Source: Erysipelotrichaceae bacterium | GTDB lineage: Bacteria > Bacillota_I > Bacilli_A > Erysipelotrichales > Erysipelotrichaceae | Direction: 5' to 3' | Assembly: GCA_017397025.1 (NCBI GenBank) | Contig: JAFQKG010000119.1 | Span: 1 to 41,968 of the forward strand | Length of the DNA: 41,968 nt | Translations under genes and position numbers: made by a program | Notes under the pieces: generated by a model | What the model saw: the letters and a program-made list of their open reading frames with translations, nothing else | Database searches by the model: none | What the model was told of the DNA's origin: nothing | Shown: one piece after another, positions 9,683 through 17,014 of the stretch | Layout: each line of letters opens with the position of its first letter | Position numbering within the stretch: position 1 is the first letter of the stretch

Positions 9683-10402
9683 TCATATTTTTTCATCTGC
9701 ACTCAAAAGAATCTGTGCTCCTTGACTAATGAGATGATTGCATCCCTGTCCACCCTCAAAATCCAACGGATAAGGTACACAGTAAACATCTTTTGATAGT
9801 TCAATAGCCTTCATGACAGTAGTTGAAGTGCCAGATTTGATTTGAGCCTGTACAGCCACAATCTGATCTGAAAGTGCAGCAATGATTCGATTCCTCCAAG
9901 GAAAATGATGTTTCAAAGGTTTTGTCTTTTCAGGATATTCTGATAAAACAAGATGATTCTTTTTCATCATGTGGATCAGGTCTCGATTTTCTTTTGGATA
10001 AACAACATCAAGACCACACCCTAACACTCCAATCGTCCCAGTATTTAAAGCACACTGGTGAGCTTTGGTATCTGCCCCCTTTGCCAAGCCACTGACAATC
10101 ACTTTTTCCTGATTTGCTAAACAAAGCCGGACAATCACATCTTCCGCATAAGGACAAAGTTTCCTGCTGCCTACAATGCCCAGCGTTTTTTTCTGAAGCA
10201 AAGAATAATCTCCTTCATAGTAAAGAATCCAAGGCGGAAATCTCAATTGTTTGAGCTGTTTTGGGTAATGCTGATCAACAATTGTTACATATTGAAACAG
10301 AGAATCTGTACACTCATAAGGCTCTTGATCAATGATTGCTTGAGCAATCTTGCTCCAATCACCCTGATACTTCATTGAATAAGCATGTATAGCATTTCTC
10401 AT
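9683..10402 (-). CDS. dprA: DNA-processing protein DprA (Smf), short form
   Basis: DprA loads RecA onto incoming single-stranded DNA in transformation. The Rossmann-like core is clear: LGIVGSRKLCPYAEDV, VSGLAKGADTKAHQCAL, TIGVLGCGLDVVYPKENRDL, then FPWRNRIIAALSDQIVAVQA and SGTSTT. At 239 residues it is shorter than the usual 280-360. The N-terminal SAM-like part is reduced, and the C-terminal winged-helix domain is missing because the protein ends soon after the core. It sits upstream of topA as in Bacillus. Whether the organism is transformable cannot be judged here. Confidence 0.93.
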   Translation of the reverse strand: MRNAIHAYSMKYQGDWSKIAQAIIDQEPYECTDSLFQYVTIVDQHYPKQLKQLRFPPWILYYEGDYSLLQKKTLGIVGSRKLCPYAEDVIVRLCLANQEKVIVSGLAKGADTKAHQCALNTGTIGVLGCGLDVVYPKENRDLIHMMKKNHLVLSEYPEKTKPLKHHFPWRNRIIAALSDQIVAVQAQIKSGTSTTVMKAIELSKDVYCVPYPLDFEGGQGCNHLISQGAQILLSADEKI

Positions 10403-10423
10403 TGTGTCACCTCTTCAATTAAG

Positions 10424-10452
10424 TTATTACCCAAATCATCCAAAATCCTCAA
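10424..10452 (-). promoter_or_regulatory. Promoter of dprA
   Basis: TTGAGG, a 17-base spacer and TAATAA on the minus strand end about 20 bases before the dprA start, which has GAGGTGA as ribosome site. The -35 box lies just behind the start of the divergent DUF1294 promoter. Confidence 0.5.
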
Positions 10453-10458
10453 AAATAA

Positions 10459-10467
10459 TGATATAAT
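10459..10467 (+). promoter_or_regulatory. Extended -10 promoter of the DUF1294 gene
   Basis: TGATATAAT is a perfect extended -10 on the plus strand, 23 bases before the chosen ATG. The transcript leader would be very short. Confidence 0.55.
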
Positions 10468-10489
10468 TTCAAAAACAATGGAGATTATT

Positions 10490-10750
10490 ATGGAAATTCT
10501 TTTTCTTTTGTGGGCAACAATTTCACTCATTGGGTGTTCAATGATATTCATAGACAAATACAATGCAGTTCATCATCAAAAAAGAATCAGTGAAAAAACA
10601 CTGATTCTAACTGCATGCTTTGGTGCTGCTTTGCCAATGTGGATCAGCATGTATCTGATTCATCACAAAACAAAACATTTCAAATTCACAATCGGTTTGC
10701 CATTGATCATGGCAATTCACCTTATGATTCTTTTCATTTGTTTGCACTGA
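10490..10750 (+). CDS. DUF1294 family small membrane protein
   Basis: An 86-residue protein of unknown function with about three membrane segments. It shows the DUF1294 pattern: an early hydrophobic segment, DKYNAVHHQKRISEKTL (Asp-Lys, Ala, then Arg-Ile-Ser/Pro-Glu), a central glycine/alanine-rich helix, and HHKTKHFKF followed by a Pro and a last hydrophobic helix. The second of two in-frame ATGs was chosen because GGAG lies six bases before it. This is a lone plus-strand gene between minus-strand neighbours. Its last 17 bases overlap the end of the convergent rhomboid gene. Confidence 0.85.
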   Translation: MEILFLLWATISLIGCSMIFIDKYNAVHHQKRISEKTLILTACFGAALPMWISMYLIHHKTKHFKFTIGLPLIMAIHLMILFICLH

Positions 10751-11297
10751 CATGAAAACCATAGACAGATCCAACAATTCCGCCAATCAAATGACCCATC
10801 TGAGAAACTGAATCCTGAACAAACAAACCATCCATGATTTGTCCGCCAAGGTAAATGACAGCCATAATGACAAAAGTTAGCGGGATTTCATCCTTGCTGG
10901 AATAAGCAAAACTAGAAAGCATAATCATCGCAAAAGCAATACCGCTGGCTCCCAGAATTGCTCCTTGAAACAGAAGCATATGCAGAATTCCAGTTACAAT
11001 GGTTGTTACTGTCATTAAAACAAGAAGATTTCTGGATCCATACTTCTCTTCCAGCATCGGTCCTATCAAAAGGATAATGGTCATATTCGAAATGTAATGT
11101 TCAAGACTGGCATGTCCCAGCACATAACCAAACAATCGAACTATCATCAATGGATCAAAAAATGGCCCCATTGAATACACACTGAAAAAAAGACGATTTG
11201 CCAGCCCGCCGCTGATCCAGTTTAAAACTAGTGCCAGAAACGAGGCAAAAACAAAAGTCAGTATGACAGGTGAATTGTATTTGATTCTTCTAAGCAT
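10734..11297 (-). CDS. Rhomboid family intramembrane serine protease
   Basis: A 187-residue protein with about six membrane helices. Family features are visible in order: the loop with GHASLEHYISNM (the conserved His and Asn of helix 2), GASG with catalytic Ser118, and GHLIGGIVGSVYG with catalytic His169. These residues predict an active intramembrane protease; the substrates are unknown. It is one base after rnhB, so it is the last gene of lepB-rbgA-rnhB-rhomboid. No intrinsic terminator is visible before the convergent DUF1294 gene, whose 3' end it overlaps. Confidence 0.88.
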   Translation of the reverse strand: MLRRIKYNSPVILTFVFASFLALVLNWISGGLANRLFFSVYSMGPFFDPLMIVRLFGYVLGHASLEHYISNMTIILLIGPMLEEKYGSRNLLVLMTVTTIVTGILHMLLFQGAILGASGIAFAMIMLSSFAYSSKDEIPLTFVIMAVIYLGGQIMDGLFVQDSVSQMGHLIGGIVGSVYGFHVSANK

Positions 11298-11298
11298 G

Positions 11299-11940
11299 TC
11301 ATTCTCCTAAATCCAGCATCATTTGCGTTAAACAGGCTTCAGCTACTGGACGATAGCTTCTTCTATGAACTGGAAGTACTCCCCGCTCTTTCAGCACCTT
11401 CAAATGTGCAGCAGTTGGATAGCCCTTGTGCTTCGCAAACCCATAACCTGGATATTGCAGATCCAGTTCATTCATGATACGATCACGAGTCACTTTGGCC
11501 AAAATGCTTGCTGCAGCAATACTGATGCTTTTCTGATCCCCTTTTACAAGATCCAGCACAGGATGTTTCGCAAAATCAGGAAGCGGCATAGCATCTGTCA
11601 AAACCAGATCACAGGTCAGTTCTTCTGCAATCTGATGCATTGCCTGCTGAGTTGCACGGTAGATGTTTTTTTCATCAATTTGTGCTTCTGAAACAAGAAT
11701 GATTTTATAGAAGAGAGCTTCTTTGATGATCACATCATAAAGAGCTTCTCTTTTTTTTTCACTCAATGCTTTTGAGTCATAAATATCTTCATTTTGATAA
11801 TCAGGCGGAAAAACGACGCCTGCAACACACAAAGGTCCTGCAATCGGTCCTCTTCCTGCTTCATCAATTCCCAGCACCAGCTGATGTTTTGGCCAAGCCT
11901 GATGCTCAAATTCATTGCTGCAGACCTTATTTTTCTTCAT
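11299..11940 (-). CDS. rnhB: Ribonuclease HII
   Basis: RNase HII removes single ribonucleotides and RNA primers from DNA. The 213-residue protein has VLGIDEAGRGPIAGPLCVAG with catalytic Asp26 and Glu27, the third acidic residue in LVLTDAMPLP, and SILAKVTRDRIMNELD further on, with the Tyr-Gly-rich substrate loop YPGYGFAKHKGYPTAAHL. All catalytic carboxylates appear intact. It overlaps the rbgA end by 14 bases, and the rbgA-rnhB order is that of Bacillus ylqF-rnhB. Confidence 0.96.
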   Translation of the reverse strand: MKKNKVCSNEFEHQAWPKHQLVLGIDEAGRGPIAGPLCVAGVVFPPDYQNEDIYDSKALSEKKREALYDVIIKEALFYKIILVSEAQIDEKNIYRATQQAMHQIAEELTCDLVLTDAMPLPDFAKHPVLDLVKGDQKSISIAAASILAKVTRDRIMNELDLQYPGYGFAKHKGYPTAAHLKVLKERGVLPVHRRSYRPVAEACLTQMMLDLGE

Positions 11941-12781
11941 TTGCTTTCTCCCAGCAGATGCATCCTAAACGATCATCTCGAAGCTCATTTAAAAAGACTT
12001 CCATCGTGCGTTTGATATCTGCTTCTGAACCTGCTTTGAGAAAGTTTCGTGCTGCTGCAATTCGACGAAGCACTTCATCAGGATCATCGCAAAGTTCAAT
12101 CTTATAACGTTCACTTAAGCGATCCGGATACTCTTTGATCAAGCGTTCAAGTGCATATCGAACGATATCTTCCATAGGCAGAATCTGATCACGGATTGCT
12201 CCTGTGATGGCCAAATGGTATCCTACTTTCTGATCCTCAAATTTTGGCCAAAGAATCCCAGGAGTATCCAAGAGTTCAAGATTTTTGTTCAGTTTCATCC
12301 ACTTGAGTGAACGAGTCACTCCAGGACGATCAGCCGTCTCTGCAATTTTCTTTTTTGCCACAGCATTGATCAGTGTACTCTTTCCAACATTCGGAATTCC
12401 GCAAACCATTGCTCGTATTGCTCGCGGACGAATCCCTCTGCGGATCATACGATCAATTTTAGGCTGCATAATTTTCTGACAGGCAGATGTAAGAGAGGCA
12501 ATCACTGGATCTTTGGTCAGGTCCATCGCAATGACAGTTGTTGTCTCATTGGATAAATGCTGAATCCATTTTTCAATTTCCACAGGATCTCCCTTGTCTT
12601 TTTTGCTCAAGACGATAAGACGCGGCTTGTTTTGGATGATCTGATCAATCATTGGATTGCGTGAAGATTCAGGAATACGGCAGTCTCTTAGTTCAATCAC
12701 CATATCAACTGCTTTCATGTTCTCCTGCATGTCACGTTTTGCACGTGTCATATGTCCTGGAAACCACTGGATATTGCTCAT
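11927..12781 (-). CDS. rbgA: Ribosome biogenesis GTPase A
   Basis: RbgA (YlqF) drives late 50S assembly. It is a circularly permuted GTPase: here the G4 motif (VLSKKDKGD) comes before G1 (GIPNVGKSTLINA) and G3 (DTPGIL), and the protein starts with NIQWFPGHMTRAKRDM, the RbgA signature. A C-terminal domain of about 100 residues follows. Total 284 residues, normal. No gap separates it from lepB, and it overlaps rnhB by 14 bases, so the cluster is translationally coupled. Confidence 0.96.
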   Translation of the reverse strand: MSNIQWFPGHMTRAKRDMQENMKAVDMVIELRDCRIPESSRNPMIDQIIQNKPRLIVLSKKDKGDPVEIEKWIQHLSNETTTVIAMDLTKDPVIASLTSACQKIMQPKIDRMIRRGIRPRAIRAMVCGIPNVGKSTLINAVAKKKIAETADRPGVTRSLKWMKLNKNLELLDTPGILWPKFEDQKVGYHLAITGAIRDQILPMEDIVRYALERLIKEYPDRLSERYKIELCDDPDEVLRRIAAARNFLKAGSEADIKRTMEVFLNELRDDRLGCICWEKANEEK

Positions 12782-13321
12782 TTATTTCACCCCGATTTCA
12801 TCAAAAGGAAACAGGACAAAAAGTCCTTTGGACACAATCTCATCCTTTGAAAATGGTCCATAATATCTTGAATCTCTGGAATATGGACGATTGTCTCCCA
12901 GCAAATACACTTCATCTTCACCCAAATGAATTTCAAAATCACTGGTAAAATTCATGTTTTGCATCTGAGAAAAAACATACTCTCTATCCAGAAAATTTTC
13001 TTCAACAAGTACATCATTCACATACAATTTTGAATCTGTATAGCGAATTGTTTCATGAGGAAGTCCAATCACACGTTTTACAAGATATTTATCTGTTTCT
13101 TCAATGTAAACAACAACCACATCAAAGCGCTCAATGTTATTTTTATTGAATACCATAGAAAAACCCACCTGGTTGTGCTTGATTTGAGGATACATGGAAT
13201 CTCCATTGACTCGAACCGGCTTGGCAATGAACGTTGTCATCAAAAAAACAGCCGCAAGTGAAAACAGCAGTGTTTTGCCAAAATCAATCAATTCTTCTTT
13301 CCAGCTGATTTTACCTTTCAT
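12782..13321 (-). CDS. lepB: Type I signal peptidase
   Basis: Removes signal peptides from secreted proteins at the outer face of the membrane. One N-terminal membrane segment (about 14-34) is followed by catalytic Ser42 in NGDSMYPQ, catalytic Lys82 in YLVKRVIGLPHE, and the LLGDNRPYSRDSRYYGPF box. At 179 residues it is the short Gram-positive SipS-like type. The ribosome site is a perfect AAGGAGG. The rplS terminator ends only about 24 bases before the gene, so lepB probably relies on read-through from rplS or on a promoter inside rplS. Confidence 0.95.
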   Translation of the reverse strand: MKGKISWKEELIDFGKTLLFSLAAVFLMTTFIAKPVRVNGDSMYPQIKHNQVGFSMVFNKNNIERFDVVVVYIEETDKYLVKRVIGLPHETIRYTDSKLYVNDVLVEENFLDREYVFSQMQNMNFTSDFEIHLGEDEVYLLGDNRPYSRDSRYYGPFSKDEIVSKGLFVLFPFDEIGVK

Positions 13322-13344
13322 GCAATTTTCCTCCTTAAAATGGA

Positions 13345-13370
13345 CAAAAAGCCGGTATTCCGGCTTTTTG
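13345..13370 (-). terminator. Terminator after rplS
   Basis: A perfect 10-bp stem (AAAAAGCCGG and its complement) with a four-base loop and a T-run on the minus strand lies four bases after the rplS stop and directly before the lepB ribosome site. Confidence 0.9.
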
Positions 13371-13374
13371 TAGA

Positions 13375-13722
13375 CTATCGAACTTCTTTGATACGAGCAG
13401 CTTTACCTGAACGTCCGCGCAGATAGAACAGCTTGCTTCTTCTAACTTTACCCTTGCGAAGAACAGTAATCTTGTCGATAACTGGGCTGTGTACTGGGAA
13501 TGTTCTTTCAACACCTACACCATTAGACATCTTTCTAACGATGAATGTTTCAGCGATACCGCTGCCGGACTTAGCAATAACGACACCTTCAAATGCCTGG
13601 ATACGAGACTTGTCGCCTTCTTTGATGCGTACATCAACGCGAACAGTGCATCCAACGCGGAATTCAGGAACGTCATTACGAAGCTGAGATTTTGTGATTT
13701 CATTAACCAAATTCAAATTCAT
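13375..13722 (-). CDS. rplS: Large ribosomal subunit protein L19
   Basis: L19 sits at the interface of the two ribosomal subunits. The 115-residue protein is typical, with [20 protein letters not shown] near the N-terminus, [17 protein letters not shown], and the basic C-terminus with [17 protein letters not shown]. It follows trmD but has its own promoter (13810-13838) and a structured leader of about 80 bases, so it can be expressed separately from the rpsP operon. Confidence 0.98.
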   Translation of the reverse strand: MNLNLVNEITKSQLRNDVPEFRVGCTVRVDVRIKEGDKSRIQAFEGVVIAKSGSGIAETFIVRKMSNGVGVERTFPVHSPVIDKITVLRKGKVRRSKLFYLRGRSGKAARIKEVR

Positions 13723-13730
13723 AATCTTTT

Positions 13731-13805
13731 TCTCCTTCTAATCAAACGATTCGTCATGCTCATAGTTCACTGACCAGCGGAACATCACTAGCCTTTCACA
13801 GGCCA
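13731..13805 (-). promoter_or_regulatory. Structured rplS leader, possible L19 leader element
   Basis: The transcript between the rplS promoter and its ribosome site is about 80 bases. It contains several potential pairings, for example GTTC...CTG with CAG...GAAC around the central GGT, and GGCC with GGCT arms. Many Firmicutes carry an autoregulatory L19 leader at this place. Assignment is by position and local structure only; I could not score it against the family model. Confidence 0.4.
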
Positions 13806-13809
13806 ATAT

Positions 13810-13838
13810 ATAATACAATAGTTTTTTACAGGATTCAA
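13810..13838 (-). promoter_or_regulatory. Promoter of rplS
   Basis: TTGAAT and TATTAT on the minus strand are separated by 17 bases. The -35 box overlaps the trmD stop codon. Confidence 0.65.
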
Positions 13839-14554
13839 TCATTTTTTTTGATTTCTTCCAGCATTTTCAATTCTTCTTTTGTAAATTCATGTTTTTCCAG
13901 CAAATCTGGGCGATACTGCAAAGTACGCTCAAGTGATTTTTTCAAACGCCATTTTCGAATGTTCTCATGATGACCGCTCAAAAGCACTTCAGGCACTTCA
14001 AACCCATCATAAACAACTGGTTTGGTGTACTGAGGATATTCCAGCAAATCATTCTCAAATGATTCATCCAGATGAGAAGCTTCAACAATCACACCAGGAA
14101 GCGTACGAATTACTGCATCCGCAATGACCATAGAAGCCAGTTCTCCTCCTGTCAAAACATAATCGCCAATAGAGAGTGCACCATCTACATAATTTGAAAT
14201 ACGCTCATCAAATCCTTCATAATGCCCGCAGACAAGAATCAAGTGGTCATTTTTAGAAAGTTCTCTAACCTTCTTCTGAGACAATGATTCTCCCACAGGT
14301 GCCATCAGATAAGTTTTACAATTTTCAGACTTGACAGCTTTTAATGCATCTACAATCGGCTGACAGGCAAGAACCATCCCCTGCCCCCCGCCATAAGGTG
14401 TATCGTCCACATGATGATGACGATCTAGAGTGTATTCTCTAAAATTAATGATTTCAATTTCTACTGCTTTTTTATCAAGTGCCTTCTTGATGATTGAAGT
14501 TGTCAGAAAGCCTTCATACATTTCAGGAAACAAGCTTAAAATTGTAATTTTCAT
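13835..14554 (-). CDS. trmD: tRNA (guanine-N1)-methyltransferase
   Basis: TrmD methylates G37 next to the anticodon, preventing +1 frameshifting. The SPOUT knot motifs are clear: DDTPYGGGQGMVL, LVCGHYEGFDERI, and LSIGDYVLTGGELAS, which forms the AdoMet pocket. Then comes HLDESFENDLLEYPQYTKP. Length of 239 residues is normal. Start overlaps the rimM stop by four bases (ATGA). Part of rpsP-khpA-rimM-trmD. Confidence 0.97.
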   Translation of the reverse strand: MKITILSLFPEMYEGFLTTSIIKKALDKKAVEIEIINFREYTLDRHHHVDDTPYGGGQGMVLACQPIVDALKAVKSENCKTYLMAPVGESLSQKKVRELSKNDHLILVCGHYEGFDERISNYVDGALSIGDYVLTGGELASMVIADAVIRTLPGVIVEASHLDESFENDLLEYPQYTKPVVYDGFEVPEVLLSGHHENIRKWRLKKSLERTLQYRPDLLEKHEFTKEELKMLEEIKKND

Positions 14555-15054
14555 AAAAGTCCCTCAATGACATGAATAACAATTCTATTTTCTTCCAATT
14601 GAACTTCTTGAATGAAGGCAGGAACATATGGCACAAGAACATTGCTTCCATCTTCTTTTTTAATTCTTAAATTGCGATTGGCAAAAGTCTCCTCCACTTC
14701 AATCACAGTTCCTATTTTTTCACCGTTTTGTGAAATCGCATCCAGTCCTTTCAACTGAAAGAAATAATATCCTTCCTTCAAGGCAGGAATGCTTTTCTTA
14801 TCCACGAGAACATTTGCATCACGCCACAGTTCTGCATCATTCATGGATTCAATGCCCTCAAACTTAACTAATGCCATGTCTTTGTGCATCCTTGAAGAAA
14901 TGACTTTCATTTCTGTCTGTTTTCCATTTTTTTCAAGAACTGCTTTTGCATTTTTCTTGAGTCTTTCCATAATGAAATCAGAAGAACTAAGTATTTTTAC
15001 TTCTCCTTTTACACCATGAGGCTTCACAATCTTTCCAATACTGATTTTATCCAT
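14551..15054 (-). CDS. rimM: 16S rRNA processing / 30S maturation protein RimM
   Basis: RimM assists assembly of the 30S head around S19. The protein starts MDKISIGKIVKPHGVKGEV, the standard RimM N-terminus, directly after an AGGAGG site. An in-frame upstream extension of 32 codons that would overlap khpA is rejected. Residues 1-85 form the RimM barrel; the PRC barrel follows (YYFFQLKGLDAISQNG through VPYVPAFIQEVQLEENRI). 167 residues. Coupled to trmD by an ATGA overlap. Confidence 0.94.
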   Translation of the reverse strand: MDKISIGKIVKPHGVKGEVKILSSSDFIMERLKKNAKAVLEKNGKQTEMKVISSRMHKDMALVKFEGIESMNDAELWRDANVLVDKKSIPALKEGYYFFQLKGLDAISQNGEKIGTVIEVEETFANRNLRIKKEDGSNVLVPYVPAFIQEVQLEENRIVIHVIEGLL

Positions 15055-15070
15055 ACTTCCTCCTTGAAAA

Positions 15071-15093
15071 GAAAAGGATGGGGTTTCCATCCT
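15071..15093 (-). terminator. Attenuator-like hairpin between khpA and rimM
   Basis: AGGATGG pairs with CCATCCT across a five-base loop and is followed on the minus strand by TTTTCTTTTC. It lies in the gap inside the rpsP operon, so it could reduce rimM-trmD relative to rpsP-khpA. The T-run is interrupted, so strength is uncertain. Confidence 0.5.
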
Positions 15094-15097
15094 GATC

Positions 15098-15346
15098 TTA
15101 ATAGCTTTCAAACTTAATCGTGATCTTCTTGTCTTCAACACGTGATGCAATCGCCATCATCTGACGAAGTGCACTTGCCATCTGTCCTGATTTACCAATC
15201 AGACGTCCAACATCATCACTTTTAGCATAGACATAAAGAAGAACTTCCTTGTCATTCAGACTAGGCATTGTCTTTACAGAAACTGAATCCTTATCATCAA
15301 CGATAGGTTTTACCAGCTGAAGCAAAACATTTTCTAATTCGATCAT
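15098..15346 (-). CDS. khpA: KH-domain RNA-binding protein KhpA
   Basis: An 82-residue single KH domain. In streptococci and other Firmicutes KhpA pairs with KhpB (EloR/Jag) to bind many RNAs and influence cell elongation. The GxxG loop and surrounding helix are seen in DDVGRLIGKSGQMASALRQM. Position between rpsP and rimM is the standard one. The stop is 43 bases before the rimM start, with a hairpin between them. Confidence 0.92.
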   Translation of the reverse strand: MIELENVLLQLVKPIVDDKDSVSVKTMPSLNDKEVLLYVYAKSDDVGRLIGKSGQMASALRQMMAIASRVEDKKITIKFESY

Positions 15347-15349
15347 ATC

Positions 15350-15622
15350 TTACTTAGCACGCTTTTCATCATGGAAACGCTTCATGATACCTTCATGAGA
15401 CAAAATGCTTCTTACAGTATCAGAAGGCTGTGCTCCATTGTTCAGCCAGTACAAAGCCTTTTCAGCATCTACAGTAACGATTGCAGGATTCTTAGTTGGA
15501 TTGTAAGTTCCAATTACTTCGATATCGCGTCCGTCACGTGGTGCACGTGCATCAGCAGCAACAATTCTGTAAAAAGGTGCTTTCTTAGCGCCCATTCTCT
15601 TTAATCTTAATTTAACAGCCAT
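15350..15622 (-). CDS. rpsP: Small ribosomal subunit protein S16
   Basis: S16 is an early 30S assembly protein. The 90-residue protein has the usual start [40 protein letters not shown], and [22 protein letters not shown] ribosome site and a consensus-like promoter (15653-15681) make it the first gene of rpsP-khpA-rimM-trmD. Three bases separate it from khpA. Confidence 0.98.
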   Translation of the reverse strand: MAVKLRLKRMGAKKAPFYRIVAADARAPRDGRDIEVIGTYNPTKNPAIVTVDAEKALYWLNNGAQPSDTVRSILSHEGIMKRFHDEKRAK

Positions 15623-15652
15623 GGTTCATTCCTCCTTGTTAAAACCTTGTAT

Positions 15653-15681
15653 ATCTTAACCTGTATCAAAATATCTGTCAA
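15653..15681 (-). promoter_or_regulatory. Promoter of the rpsP operon
   Basis: A perfect TTGACA -35 box is followed after 17 bases by TAAGAT on the minus strand, about 30 bases before the rpsP start. Confidence 0.75.
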
Positions 15682-15714
15682 GTATTTTTGCTTAACACCT
15701 TAAATTTTTTTTCA

Positions 15715-15747
15715 AAAAAGAAAAGCACAGTGTTCAACTGTACTTTT
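15715..15747 (-). terminator. Terminator of the DUF349 gene
   Basis: A 10-bp stem with one G-T pair (AAAGTACAGT against ACTGTGCTTT) and a five-base loop is followed by a T-rich run on the minus strand, seven bases after the stop at 15754. Confidence 0.85.
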
Positions 15748-15753
15748 CATAAC

Positions 15754-16908
15754 TTATTCTGCAATTTTCTTGTCTAGTTCTGCCAGTTCTTCTTCCAGTT
15801 CAGCAATGAAGTCTTTCTTATCTTCGATGTCTTCCTTCATTTCATCTACTGCAGACTGTGACAGAAGAGATGTCAGTTCCTGCTCCATCCACTTCAGCTG
15901 ACGCTTCTGTTTCTGAATCAGATCCAGCTTGCGATTGCGTGTTTCCTGCATTCTCATCATCCACTGATCATGACGAGACTGATTGTACTGCTTCAAACCT
16001 TCAAAATAGCTGTCTGCAGCTGCACGGAACTGTGCCCACAATGCATCTTCTTTTCCTTTTCCTGCAAAACCGATTTTCTTCCATTCAGCATTCAGATTTT
16101 TCATCTTATCTGAATTTTCACGGCTGTAGAACTTTTCATCCGCAATGGCCTGAGCAGCTTTCACCAGTTCTTCTTTCGCAAGAGCACGTTTTGCATTTTC
16201 TGCACGCTGCTCATCATAATAAGCACCTCTAGCATCATAGAACGCCTGACGAGCTTCGTTGAAACGAGCCCACAGTGCATCATCCTGATCTTTGCCTGCA
16301 AAACCTGCAGCTTTCCACTGATTCAAAAGCTCATTGTAAGCATCAGCTGTCTTTTTCCATTCAGTGCTTGTCTTCAGTCCTTCTGCTTTTTTGATCAGTT
16401 CTTCTTTGGCAGTCTTTGCATTCTGAGATTTTTCCTGACGAGCCTGCCAGTAATCATGCTTGCGGTCAAAGAAAGTCTGACGAGCTGCATTGAACTGTTC
16501 CCACAATTCATCATCAGTTTCTTTACCGCAGCTTCCAGCTGCCTTCCACTGATTCAAAAGTTCATTCATTTCATTGGTTCCCTGATTGAAGTTGTTTGTC
16601 TGTGCCACTGTTTTAGCACGTCCAATCAGTTCTTCCTTCAATGCCTTGCTATTGGCAATCACTTCATTGCGCTTGCCGTAAAATACATCGATTGCTGCTT
16701 CAAATTCTTCTTCAAGAGAATCTTCCAGCGCAGATTCCCAGTAATTGATTCTTTTCCATCTTCTCTTCAGATTCTGAATCGATGAAGAAATTGTGTTCCA
16801 GTCTGCATCTGACGGAATATTCTTCACTTCTTCAATCAACTGTTTGCGAAGATTGATATCTTCTTCCTGATCAATGACTTCATTGAACATTTCACGATTT
16901 TCTGCCAT
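15754..16908 (-). CDS. DUF349 tandem-repeat protein
   Basis: A 384-residue, Lys/Glu-rich, probably helical cytoplasmic protein built from about four tandem DUF349 units. Each has a WK(A/K)(A/I)G core, then a D-(D/E)-x-LW-x-x-F (DDALWARFNEAR type) segment, at roughly residues 40-85, 110-150, 190-230 and 265-305. The last 50 residues (about 335-384) form a coiled coil rich in Glu and Leu. The start with a GGAGG site was chosen; an in-frame ATG 54 bases upstream lacks one. Function is unknown. It follows ffh by 106 bases without a clear terminator, so co-transcription is possible. Confidence 0.85.
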   Translation of the reverse strand: MAENREMFNEVIDQEEDINLRKQLIEEVKNIPSDADWNTISSSIQNLKRRWKRINYWESALEDSLEEEFEAAIDVFYGKRNEVIANSKALKEELIGRAKTVAQTNNFNQGTNEMNELLNQWKAAGSCGKETDDELWEQFNAARQTFFDRKHDYWQARQEKSQNAKTAKEELIKKAEGLKTSTEWKKTADAYNELLNQWKAAGFAGKDQDDALWARFNEARQAFYDARGAYYDEQRAENAKRALAKEELVKAAQAIADEKFYSRENSDKMKNLNAEWKKIGFAGKGKEDALWAQFRAAADSYFEGLKQYNQSRHDQWMMRMQETRNRKLDLIQKQKRQLKWMEQELTSLLSQSAVDEMKEDIEDKKDFIAELEEELAELDKKIAE

Positions 16909-17014
16909 AAATACCTCCAACTGCAAATATGTCGTCCTATTAAAAATATCACAATTTTCCAAATAAGGAAAACAAAAACTTCAAAACATTTTCCAAATCT
17001 GTTTTTTTAGTCTG

